A DNA stretch of 64,000 nucleotides, taken from Bremerella sp. P1 (GTDB lineage: Bacteria; Planctomycetota; Planctomycetia; Pirellulales; Pirellulaceae). The notes below the pieces were generated by a model. It ran no database searches. It was not told the origin of the DNA and saw only the letters and a list, made by a program, of their open reading frames with translations. Every line of letters starts with the position of its first letter. The first letter of the stretch is position 1. Shown piece after piece: positions 29,460-37,603 of this stretch. A program made the position numbers and the translations under genes. Location of the stretch: assembly GCF_028748185.1 (NCBI RefSeq), contig NZ_CP118164.1, forward strand, positions 6,411,814 through 6,475,813, written 5' to 3'.

Positions 29460-30464
29460 CTACGGAAGGATCTCGGACTGTCTCGGCAATTCAGGCTGGG
29501 CAAGCATATTCAGAATCGGCAAGACGGGATCATCAATCCGCTGAAGTGTGGCTTGAAACCCGCGAGCGTTCAGCTGCTCAGAAAGCTGGTCGATCAGCGG
29601 AGATTTTGCTTGCAAGATTCCGCCTGAGAGCGCGATGTTCATCCCCGCAGGCGGGATTTCCAATCGCGTTTGAAGTGACTGGATTATCTCAGCTAAATCG
29701 GTCGCTGCCTTGGCAATGATCGCGACACAAAGCGGATCAGCACCGTTTGCCTCCGACAAGACGATCGGCGCGAACGACGCAACCAACTCACGCAGATCAG
29801 CCGTGTCCGCGAGCGCAGCTTTCATTCCAAGGGATGTGCTTGCTCCAAGTGTTTCGCACACTTGCTTGGCCAACCCGCTTGTCGACTCTCCAGATTCGAG
29901 CTGGCTTAAAGTCGCGCGAAGCGCTGACCGTCCGATCGCGAAGCCGCTTCCATCGTCCCCCAGCAAGGGCCCCCAGCCACCAGCAACGGCATACCTTCCC
30001 AGCGCATCCCGGCCGATAGCTACCGAACCGGTTCCCGCGATCAATCCGATCGACACAGCAGAGCCGCAACCGGCTACCAGGGGAATAAGATCAGGAACGA
30101 CATAGCATTCTTCGGCCAGTTCCATTTCCCCAAGACGTTGGCAAAGACCGTCTCGTATTCGCTCGTGGAGCGTACCCGCGACTGCAAAGAGCGCGCGATG
30201 GCAAGGAAAACCATCGATCCCCGCCTCTGCTTTGGCCAACTTCACCGACTCGGCAATTGCCCTGGCCGCTGCGTCCAGTCCGACTACTCGCGGGTTACCA
30301 GCCGCTGCACGGCCAGTTCCCAAAATTGTGTATTGCTTATCAGCCCCAATACGAGCCAGGACACAAGATGTTTTCGTTCCACCGCTATCGACCGCTAACA
30401 CAAGTTCGCCGGACGATCGATCTCGGTGGGACATGCTGCTTGTTATATTCAGGTGAGTCAGCAT
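29460..30464 (-). CDS. BadF/BcrA-family sugar kinase (MurNAc/GlcNAc kinase-like)
   Basis: 334 residues of the ASKHA fold: LAVDSGGTKTSCVLA (phosphate 1), GLIAGTGSVAIG, and GDDGSGFAIGRSAL. This family includes the human GlcNAc kinase and the bacterial MurK enzymes that phosphorylate free MurNAc and GlcNAc at C6. Directly after murQ, a MurNAc kinase is the best reading: it would supply MurNAc-6-phosphate from free MurNAc released by the NamZ domain at 33 kb. The start codon overlaps the murQ stop as TAATG, so translation is coupled; an ATG ten codons later is less likely. Confidence 0.82.
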   Translation of the reverse strand: MLTHLNITSSMSHRDRSSGELVLAVDSGGTKTSCVLARIGADKQYTILGTGRAAAGNPRVVGLDAAARAIAESVKLAKAEAGIDGFPCHRALFAVAGTLHERIRDGLCQRLGEMELAEECYVVPDLIPLVAGCGSAVSIGLIAGTGSVAIGRDALGRYAVAGGWGPLLGDDGSGFAIGRSALRATLSQLESGESTSGLAKQVCETLGASTSLGMKAALADTADLRELVASFAPIVLSEANGADPLCVAIIAKAATDLAEIIQSLQTRLEIPPAGMNIALSGGILQAKSPLIDQLSEQLNARGFQATLQRIDDPVLPILNMLAQPELPRQSEILP

Positions 30465-31375
30465 TAGCAGCTACGTTCCCGGGTTATTCCCCTGATAGCC
30501 TGACGAAGGTGACCATTGGCCTCGCTGAGCAAGATACGTGCTTGCTCAGCAGACTCGCCCGTGTGATGAACCACGATCGCCGTCTTCACCTCGCCATTGC
30601 ATTGCTCTAAAAGGCGAGAAGCCTCATCTTCGGAGAGCTTCGTAGCCGCTTTGACGATTCGCTTGGCTCGTGCATTGAGCTTGGAGTTGGTCGCCCGCAG
30701 GTCGACCATCAGGTTTCCGAAGGTTTTTCCTTGCCGAACCATCGCGCCCGTACTTAGCATGTTGAGCACCATTTTGGTTGCCGTTCCGGCCTTCATGCGT
30801 GTCGACCCACTGATGATCTCGGGACCAACAACCGGGGCGATCACCAAATCGCAATGAGAGTGCAACTCGGAGTTATCGTTGCACGTCAAACCAATCGCAT
30901 AGGCTCCCGATTCCCGAGCATAGTCAAGTCCACCAATAACGTAGGGCGTACGCCCGCTGGTAGCAATCCCGACAACGACATCTTGGGACGATAGTCCAAT
31001 GGCTTGCAGGTCTTTGGCCCCGAGCTCCGGATTATCTTCTGCTCCTTCCACCGCTGTTGTCATGGCAGTTGGGCCACCAGCAATTAAACCGATCACCTGC
31101 TTGGGATCAGAGCTGAACGTTGGAGGACATTCAGCTGCGTCGAGAACGCCCAGTCGTCCGGATGTTCCCGCACCGAAGTAAATCAAGCGACCCGACCGCA
31201 GCAGTCGTGTTGATATGGCATCGATCGCCGCGGCAATTTGTAGCGCTTGCTGTCCAACAGCCAAAGCCACGCCTGCGTCCTGGCCGTTGATCAGATTCAC
31301 CAGATCCAAAGTCGACATTTCATCGAGGTCTTCAGACGCTGGATTACTGGCTTCGGTCGTCAAATGATCGAGCAT
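30464..31375 (-). CDS. murQ: N-acetylmuramic acid 6-phosphate etherase
   Basis: 303 residues. MurQ cleaves the lactyl ether of MurNAc-6-phosphate to GlcNAc-6-phosphate and D-lactate. The N-terminal LTTEASNP, the SIS-domain loop FGAGTSGRLGVLDAAECPPTF and VEGAEDNPELG are diagnostic; Glu82 and Glu113 match the catalytic residues of the E. coli enzyme (83 and 114). The C-terminal half has the GSTRMKAGTATKMVLN motif. It is first in a minus-strand pair with the sugar kinase and divergent from the symporter. Confidence 0.95.
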   Translation of the reverse strand: MLDHLTTEASNPASEDLDEMSTLDLVNLINGQDAGVALAVGQQALQIAAAIDAISTRLLRSGRLIYFGAGTSGRLGVLDAAECPPTFSSDPKQVIGLIAGGPTAMTTAVEGAEDNPELGAKDLQAIGLSSQDVVVGIATSGRTPYVIGGLDYARESGAYAIGLTCNDNSELHSHCDLVIAPVVGPEIISGSTRMKAGTATKMVLNMLSTGAMVRQGKTFGNLMVDLRATNSKLNARAKRIVKAATKLSEDEASRLLEQCNGEVKTAIVVHHTGESAEQARILLSEANGHLRQAIRGITRERSC

Positions 31376-31465
31376 GATCGCACAATGAATAGGGACCAGC
31401 GGGAAAGTGGGGTGCGTAACATTCAGCCCAGTTTAGACGCGGATTGCTTAGCGGCATAGCTTCTC

Positions 31466-31480
31466 TGCGCAAAAGCGAGA
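31466..31480 (+). promoter_or_regulatory. Candidate operator, copy 2 of 15-base motif
   Basis: TGCGCAAAAGCGAGA lies 90 bases upstream of murQ and 112 bases upstream of the symporter start, in their shared divergent gap. It differs from the copy at 28217-28231 by one base and has the same orientation. A further partial inverse, TTGTGCGC, follows at 31484-31491. Confidence 0.45.
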
Positions 31481-31592
31481 TAATTGTGCGCTTGATCATC
31501 TAGCGAAAATAGCTACTCAAGCTAGACTAAAAATGGTCCGTCGCGGCTTCGTTTCCCCCATTTATCCCCAACCCAAGGACCGGCTCGCCTGC

Positions 31593-33095
31593 ATGATAAT
31601 CCTGGCGATTTTGGCGATTCATCCGATCGATGTAGCGATAATCGCTATTTACATCGTGGGGACGACCCTGCTGGGAATTTGGTTGGGGAAGGGGGGCAAT
31701 TCAACAAACGACTTCTTTCTCGGATCGAAGAACCTGCCGACCTGGGCTCTGCTGCTTTCGATCGTTGCCACGGAAACGAGCACCGTCACATTTTTGAGCG
31801 TCCCTGGTCTGGCGTTTAAGGAAGGGGGCAACTTCGGCTTCCTCCAGTTGGCACTCGGCTACATCGTCGGACGCGTTCTAGTACTGGTGTTTCTGCTTCC
31901 TCTCTATTTCCAAAACGAAAACTCGACCGCGTACGAAGTCTTTCAACGAAACTTCGGCAGCTCGACCCGGCGACTGGCGTCCCTCTTTTTTCTGATTGCT
32001 CGCACCCTTGGCGATGGTCTGCGGCTTTTTCTCACAGCGCTCGCCCTGCAACAAGTAATGCAACTACCGTTTGAGATTAGTGTTGCCATCCTCGCCGTTG
32101 CCACTGCTATCTATGCTTTGTTCGGCGGAGTTCGCTCGGTGGTATGGAATGACTGTCTCCAGTTTGGCGTTTACATGGCTGGCGCCATGATTGCATTGTC
32201 CGTGATCCTGATGCGTCTTCCTGGTGGCACCGAGCAATACTTTCAGTTTGCTTCGGAAACAGGCCGCTTGAGACTCTTCGATCTCGAATTGTTTCCGACA
32301 GAAGGTCACTTAACGCTATGGGCAGGACTGCTGGGCGGGGGAATGCTCAGCCTGGCGACGCATGGTGCCGACCAGCTGATTGTCCAAAGATATCTCTGCG
32401 CGAAGGATCAACGTTCCGCCGGCTGGGCACTTCTGTGGAGCGGGCCCATCGTTTTCGCGCAGTTTGCTTTGTTTCTAGCAATTGGCGTCGCTCTGGCCTG
32501 TTATTTCACAGAGTTTGATCCCACGAAGGTCAACATTGCTGGCGACCAGGCATTGGCAACGTTTATCGTGGGTGAACTTCCTCTGGGCATCCGGGGAATC
32601 ATCCTGGCAGCCGTTTTTGCCGCCGCTATGTCAACCCTTTCCAGTTCCGTCAATTCGTCTTCCAGTTCGCTACTGCAAGACTTCGGACGCCAGGCATGGA
32701 GTGACTTGCCCGAGGAACGGCGGCTTCGACTTGCCCGTGCTTTTACTGTCCTTTTCACCCTCTCGCAGGCAGCCGTTGCAGTTATTGCTTTCCGTGGCGA
32801 CTTCGCCGATACCGTCGTCAATCAGGCCTTGGCCATCGCTGGTTTTTCGGCAGGACTATTACTGGGGCTATTCTTTGTTGCTCTGGTCGTTGGCCGCGTC
32901 TCAAGCATATTGGCGAACATCGGTCTGCTTACAGGTGCCGCTGTGATTACGCTGGTCGCTTTTCAGACGAGCATCAGTGGTTACTGGTATTCGTTGATTT
33001 GTTGTGGTACTTCCTTCGGGGTCACCGTATTTCTCGGATATGTGGTCTCCTGGCGGGGCGAAACTTCCCAAATTGCTTCCTTGGAGGAAGATTAA
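31593..33095 (+). CDS. Sodium:solute symporter (putative MurNAc/amino-sugar uptake)
   Basis: 500 residues from the ATG at 31593; the frame extends upstream to 31533 without support. About 13 membrane helices and SSS-family marks: NDFFLGSKNLPTWALLLS, then ATETSTVTFLSVPG in helix 2, GVRSVVWNDCLQ, and the sodium-site helix [21 protein letters not shown]. Such symporters carry sugars or sialic acids with Na+. In Tannerella an SSS protein next to murQ and murK imports MurNAc, and the gene order here is similar, so MurNAc or a muropeptide sugar is the likely cargo. The stop overlaps the next start as TAATG. Confidence 0.85.
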   Translation: MIILAILAIHPIDVAIIAIYIVGTTLLGIWLGKGGNSTNDFFLGSKNLPTWALLLSIVATETSTVTFLSVPGLAFKEGGNFGFLQLALGYIVGRVLVLVFLLPLYFQNENSTAYEVFQRNFGSSTRRLASLFFLIARTLGDGLRLFLTALALQQVMQLPFEISVAILAVATAIYALFGGVRSVVWNDCLQFGVYMAGAMIALSVILMRLPGGTEQYFQFASETGRLRLFDLELFPTEGHLTLWAGLLGGGMLSLATHGADQLIVQRYLCAKDQRSAGWALLWSGPIVFAQFALFLAIGVALACYFTEFDPTKVNIAGDQALATFIVGELPLGIRGIILAAVFAAAMSTLSSSVNSSSSSLLQDFGRQAWSDLPEERRLRLARAFTVLFTLSQAAVAVIAFRGDFADTVVNQALAIAGFSAGLLLGLFFVALVVGRVSSILANIGLLTGAAVITLVAFQTSISGYWYSLICCGTSFGVTVFLGYVVSWRGETSQIASLEED

Positions 33096-35398
33096 TGAGT
33101 CGGCGTTGTTTGGCTGCTTTCCTACTCGCTCTGGCCTGGCTTCTTCCGGGGACATATTTGTCTGCTACACCGCCCCAGTCCCAAGGCCTGGCAGAGGCTA
33201 TTACTGCGGATATGGATCAGGCAATTGAAGCCGCACTCGGCGAGAAGCGGATGCCCGGCTGCGTGGTCGTTGTCGCTCGTGACGGACAAGTCGTCTACAA
33301 GAAGGCACACGGTAACCGTCGAATTGAACCCTCGGTCGAACCGATGACGACCGATACGGTGTTCGATATGGCGTCGCTTACCAAGCCCATCGTCACGGCC
33401 ACCAGCGTGATGCAACTGGTCGAAGCTGGCAAGGTGGAGTTAGATGCACCAGTTGTCACCTACTTGCCAGAGTTTCGCGGGCATGGCAAAGAAGAGATCA
33501 CCATCAAGCAGCTTCTGATCCATACAAGTGGCCTTACCCCGGACAATGCCTTATCCGATTATGAAAGTGGCTGGCCAGGGGCTTACGAGAAGATCTGCAA
33601 TCTCAAGCTGCTGTCAGAACCTGGAGAGCGTTTTCGCTATTCCGATGTCGGTTTCATTCTGCTTGGTGAAGTAGTTGCCCGCGTTGCGAAGATGCCACTG
33701 GACCAGTACGCCACCGAACATATCTTCAAACCACTGGGCATGAACGAGTCGGGTTACAACCCAAGCGAAACGTTAGCCAAACGTGCCGTTACCACTACCA
33801 AAGTTGGCGGAACGTGGTTGCGGGGAACGGTGCATGATCCGCGCGCACGCTATTGCGATGGCGTTGCCGGCCACGCAGGCCTGTTCAGTACGGCAAATGA
33901 TCTGATGCTTTATGCCCAGGCAATGCTCGACGCCCGCAATCCAGAGTCCAAACAACGGCTCGGGGCAACAACGTTGGCAGCAATGACCAACTCATACGAT
34001 GCCGCAGGCAATCTTCGTGGGCTGGGCTGGGACAAGCAAAGTGGCTACTCGAGCAATCGCGGCAAGTCGATGAGTTCGTCCGCGTACGGCCACGGTGGAT
34101 TCACGGGAACCGCACTATGGATTGATCCCAAGTTGGAACTGGTGGTGCTTTTTCTCTCGAATCGCGTTCACCCGAATGAGAAGGGCTCTGTCAACGCTCT
34201 TGCCGGTCAGATTGGAACGATCGCCGCAGACGCTTGTCGAAAGGCTGACATGAATTCAGCCAGCACGGGCACCAAACTGGGCGTCGATGTACTCGCCGAT
34301 AGCCGGTTCGAACTGCTCCGGGGGAAAAAGGTTGGCCTGATTGCCAATCACACTAGCCGAAACAAAGCCGGCAAGCCGACTCATTTGCTCCTTGCCGAGT
34401 CGCCGGAAGTGAACTTGGTGGCCTTATTCAGCCCAGAACATGGTTTCGCTGGCCGTCTCGATCAGTCTCATATTGGCGATGCTGTCGATCCGGCAACTGG
34501 CATCACGGTGAAGAGTCTTTATGGCGAATCTCGCAAGCCTACGCCTGAGCAATTAGAAGGGATCGATATCCTGGTTTTCGACATTCAGGACATCGGCTGC
34601 CGCTTCTATACGTACATTTCCACGATGGGGTTGGCTATGGAAGCCGCAGCAGAGCAGGGCATCCCCTTTGTGGTGCTCGACCGTCCGAACCCGCTAGGCG
34701 GCGTTGTGATTGAAGGCCCTCTGCTTGATCGCGAAGAAGAGTCTTTCGTTGCGTTCCACTCCGTCCCTGTTCGGCACGGAATGACAATCGGTGAGTTGGC
34801 GAAGATGATGAACGAGGAACGTGGTTGGAAGACCGATCTAACGATCGTTCCTCTTTCAGACTGGAAGAGGGACCAACTTCTTTTCGATACCGGGCTCCCA
34901 TGGCGAAACACGTCTCCCAACATGCGGAACTTAACCCAAGCGATGATCTATCCTGGGGTAGGGCTACTGGAGACGACCAATGTATCTGTTGGCCGCGGTA
35001 CGGATACGCCATTTGAAGTGCTAGGGGCTCCGTGGATCGATGGTCCGGAGCTCGCTTCTCGGATCAACGCGTACAACTTGCCTGGAGTCCAAGTCATCGG
35101 TGTCGAGTTCACTCCTCATTCCAGCAAGTACGAAGGCAAGCCATGCGGTGGCGTCAATTTCATCATCACAGACTGGGACACTTTTCGGCCCCTTGACCTC
35201 GGCTGGGCGACAGCTTCCAGCCTTCGCGAGCTTTACCCCGATGCCTGGAAGACCGATCGTTTGTCTGTCCTATTAGGTAACGGACGCGTCAAGCAGAACA
35301 TTCTTCAGTCAAAGTCTCCGCAAGAGATTTCTCAGGCTTACGAGGACGACCTCGAAAAGTTCGCCGAGCGTCGCGCCCCCTTCCTGATCTACCCATAA
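33095..35398 (+). CDS. Serine hydrolase-NamZ (DUF1343) fusion
   Basis: 767 residues from the ATG at 33095, coupled to the symporter by TAATG and preceded by GGAGGA. After a signal peptide (to about residue 25), residues 35-380 are a beta-lactamase/penicillin-binding-protein-like serine hydrolase with S94LTK97, YSD (182-184) and GHGG (332-335). Residues 395-767 are a DUF1343/NamZ domain (FSPEHGFAG, FDIQDIGCRFYTY, LDRPNPLGG). NamZ is an exo-beta-N-acetylmuramidase; in Bacillus it is encoded near the amidase AmiE of the same hydrolase class. Here both activities would sit in one exported protein that frees MurNAc from peptidoglycan. Confidence 0.87.
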   Translation: MSRRCLAAFLLALAWLLPGTYLSATPPQSQGLAEAITADMDQAIEAALGEKRMPGCVVVVARDGQVVYKKAHGNRRIEPSVEPMTTDTVFDMASLTKPIVTATSVMQLVEAGKVELDAPVVTYLPEFRGHGKEEITIKQLLIHTSGLTPDNALSDYESGWPGAYEKICNLKLLSEPGERFRYSDVGFILLGEVVARVAKMPLDQYATEHIFKPLGMNESGYNPSETLAKRAVTTTKVGGTWLRGTVHDPRARYCDGVAGHAGLFSTANDLMLYAQAMLDARNPESKQRLGATTLAAMTNSYDAAGNLRGLGWDKQSGYSSNRGKSMSSSAYGHGGFTGTALWIDPKLELVVLFLSNRVHPNEKGSVNALAGQIGTIAADACRKADMNSASTGTKLGVDVLADSRFELLRGKKVGLIANHTSRNKAGKPTHLLLAESPEVNLVALFSPEHGFAGRLDQSHIGDAVDPATGITVKSLYGESRKPTPEQLEGIDILVFDIQDIGCRFYTYISTMGLAMEAAAEQGIPFVVLDRPNPLGGVVIEGPLLDREEESFVAFHSVPVRHGMTIGELAKMMNEERGWKTDLTIVPLSDWKRDQLLFDTGLPWRNTSPNMRNLTQAMIYPGVGLLETTNVSVGRGTDTPFEVLGAPWIDGPELASRINAYNLPGVQVIGVEFTPHSSKYEGKPCGGVNFIITDWDTFRPLDLGWATASSLRELYPDAWKTDRLSVLLGNGRVKQNILQSKSPQEISQAYEDDLEKFAERRAPFLIYP

Positions 35399-35402
35399 AA
35401 AA

Positions 35403-35422
35403 GGGAAGCCCCATGGCTTCCC
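35403..35422 (-). terminator. Rho-independent terminator of the 35444 gene
   Basis: GGGAAGCC and its complement GGCTTCCC enclose a 4-base loop. Read on the minus strand it is followed by a run of six T, as expected downstream of the lipoprotein gene. On the plus strand there is no T-run after the stem. Confidence 0.75.
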
Positions 35423-35443
35423 TCTCGCCCTGCAACAGTGGGC

Positions 35444-35923
35444 CTATTTTAGTTCGATCAGAAAATCGGTCTTTCCGTCCTCTGGAACTTCAACCACGAT
35501 CCCAGACTTCTTGGGATCATTAAACTTTGTCGGAATCTTGAACTTCGGTGGGGGAATCGGATCGAAATTGGTCACCCCGTAATCAGGCGGAGGAGGGGGA
35601 CCAACGTAGGTAACTGCCACGCGGTGCGAACCGCTCGGGGCTCCGTCACCGACATCATTCGTCCCCAGCGTGAAGTTACCGTCCTCGTCCGTGATCCCGG
35701 CGGCAGGTCTGCCTTCTTCCGGAATGAACTGAATCTGGTAGTACTCGAGCGGTTTGCCCTGGTACTTAGCCACACCAGAGGCCGGTGAGGTTGGAACAAT
35801 ATCGCCCGTTGGAACATTGTTGCAGCCCAACGCGAACGCACCGAGGATCAGTGCCCCTACGTAAACAAGTCTTAGTGAAACGCCTGGCCAACGTTCGGTA
35901 ATCACAGGAAACCTCATTTTCAA
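35444..35923 (-). CDS. Lipoprotein with carboxypeptidase regulatory-like domain
   Basis: 159 residues. A hydrophobic signal ends in FALGC with Cys34 as the likely lipidation site. The mature part (SGVAKYQGKPLEYYQIQFIPEEGRPAAG, cut short here, then TDEDGNFTLGT and PSGSHRVAVTYVG) is the beta-sandwich of the carboxypeptidase regulatory-like family found in hundreds of small planctomycete lipoproteins. It follows the DUF1559 gene by 40 bases, a frequent pairing in this phylum, and is probably co-transcribed. The function of the pair is not established. Confidence 0.8.
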   Translation of the reverse strand: MKMRFPVITERWPGVSLRLVYVGALILGAFALGCNNVPTGDIVPTSPASGVAKYQGKPLEYYQIQFIPEEGRPAAGITDEDGNFTLGTNDVGDGAPSGSHRVAVTYVGPPPPPDYGVTNFDPIPPPKFKIPTKFNDPKKSGIVVEVPEDGKTDFLIELK

Positions 35924-35963
35924 TCGTATTCAACCTCTTAGCAGGTTCGTAGGATTGCCCTCG

Positions 35964-36962
35964 TTAATTGCGAGAAATGACTTCGCCGCCAGCCATGCTA
36001 CCCATCGCTCGCCAGGTTGCGTCGTCGATTGTGTCCGGTATAAACGCGACAGAACCATCGGCAAACGCCGTTTGTACGCCACCGGGGTGATAGCTTCGTG
36101 CAGCCAGGTGGCCGCGCGATCCGTGCGAACCGTCGACACAGTCCCGAAGTCGGGCATTCGGCGTCAGCGTGTGAGTGTAGAACGTTGTCACGACCAGGCC
36201 GCGATAGTATTGCAGTCCGCGATAGTTCCACGCCGAAGTGCTACGGGTTTCACAAACGGACGGAGGCGTTTCGGCATCGGCATTCCAGAAGCCCGCAGTG
36301 ACTGACGTCGCGACACGAAAGTCATTTGGATCACCGGCTGCGACGACCGTCTTTGTTGAAGAACCACTCGGCCCCTTCTTAATCTCAGAAAACAGTGCCG
36401 TATTCGTTGTGCCATCAGTCATGTCCGCAAACCGGGTAGCCGAGTTGCGGAAAAAAGGCCCTCCAAGTTGCGAGGCAATTTCGCTTGGGATCACCGTGGC
36501 CGTTGCCCCCAGATTCTGCATGTAGCTCGCTCCACCGTACACCGTACCGCTGCCTGCGATCGAATTTCCGGCCGGTTGAATATCGGAAGGACATTGATAA
36601 GGCGTGATCAACTGGTTGGTAGCTTCCGAATTGACCGTGCTTCCGTTAATAGAGTACGAAAAGTCGAACAACTTGTAGCTGTTGCCTTGTTCTAAAAAGG
36701 GCAAGATAAAAGCGTGCGTGGAAGCATCCGGGGTACCGCTCGTATCACGGCATTGCCCAGGTGGAAAAACCCGATGCGTGCTTTCATAGTTGTGAAGTGC
36801 TAAGCCGATCTGCTTGAGGTTGTTGCTGCACTGCATCCGGCGAGCGGCCTCCCGGGCTTGCTGCACCGCAGGCAGTAGAAGTGCGATCAAAACACCAATA
36901 ATGGCAATCACGACGAGCAATTCGACAAGCGTGAAGCCCTGGGCCCGATGCGAGCGTTTCAT
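35964..36962 (-). CDS. DUF1559 pseudopilin-like protein
   Basis: 332 residues from the ATG at 36962, where the prepilin leader [20 protein letters not shown] begins; the upstream frame is non-coding in character. The G/FTLVELL site is cut by prepilin peptidase, and the hydrophobic helix ([21 protein letters not shown]) builds a pilin-like stalk. The C-terminal DUF1559 part ends in [17 protein letters not shown]. This family is hugely expanded in planctomycetes and its role is unknown; it may form surface fibres or support a type II-like export system. Confidence 0.92.
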   Translation of the reverse strand: MKRSHRAQGFTLVELLVVIAIIGVLIALLLPAVQQAREAARRMQCSNNLKQIGLALHNYESTHRVFPPGQCRDTSGTPDASTHAFILPFLEQGNSYKLFDFSYSINGSTVNSEATNQLITPYQCPSDIQPAGNSIAGSGTVYGGASYMQNLGATATVIPSEIASQLGGPFFRNSATRFADMTDGTTNTALFSEIKKGPSGSSTKTVVAAGDPNDFRVATSVTAGFWNADAETPPSVCETRSTSAWNYRGLQYYRGLVVTTFYTHTLTPNARLRDCVDGSHGSRGHLAARSYHPGGVQTAFADGSVAFIPDTIDDATWRAMGSMAGGEVISRN

Positions 36963-37603
36963 AACCAGTCCTTTTAGGAAAAGTAGAAAATCGACGCCCG
37001 AATGCCTCCAGGAAGCCTCAGGTCGATCGAAAAAATGAATAAGACCCACTGACACGGAGAATTCTAGCAAGGACTATCTCGCAAATTCTCTACGATAAAT
37101 GACTAAACTTTCTTTGTTTTGCGCACCACAAAACCAAAAACGCCTAGACATGCTTAGATTCGATTAGCGCCGACGACGACTCGCTAGCTAACTCTTTTCC
37201 TCAATTGCTGGCAAATAATGAGGCGGAAAGCGTTTGTTACCCCAAGTCTGAAACGCCGGTCTGGACGTTGTCGGGTGTTACGTCATTGGTCACAGAGCTG
37301 GCTGAGGCGAAAAGAGGCTAAATTGCATGGAAATAGAAAACATTGACGTAATCGGGAAGACGATCTAAAACGTTACTTAGTAAAGATTTGTTGTCCTGCC
37401 GATTGCCTACCAACGATTTCGTTGTACCCACCTGGATTTCCCTGTCTCGAGTTCGTTTGAGACAGCTTCCGCCGCAATGCCAAGCAAGCAGTCCTGCCTT
37501 ATCTGCCATTGATAACTTGGCCCCATGCGAACAGGTACAGCAATACATCGCTTACCACTGGCGTGCCCGCTGAAACAACCACGGGAGCCGGGAGCCTTAC
37601 CCG
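36963..37603. other. 641-base intergenic region between divergent genes
   Basis: No convincing gene. It should hold promoters for the DUF1559 pair (minus) and the secretin-like operon (plus). TTACGTCA at 37278-37285 and its complement TGACGTAA at 37344-37351 form a widely spaced inverted pair. TTGACG at 37343 with TAAAAC at 37366 (17-base spacer) could be a promoter reading right. Short frames in the region look like noise. Confidence 0.4.
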
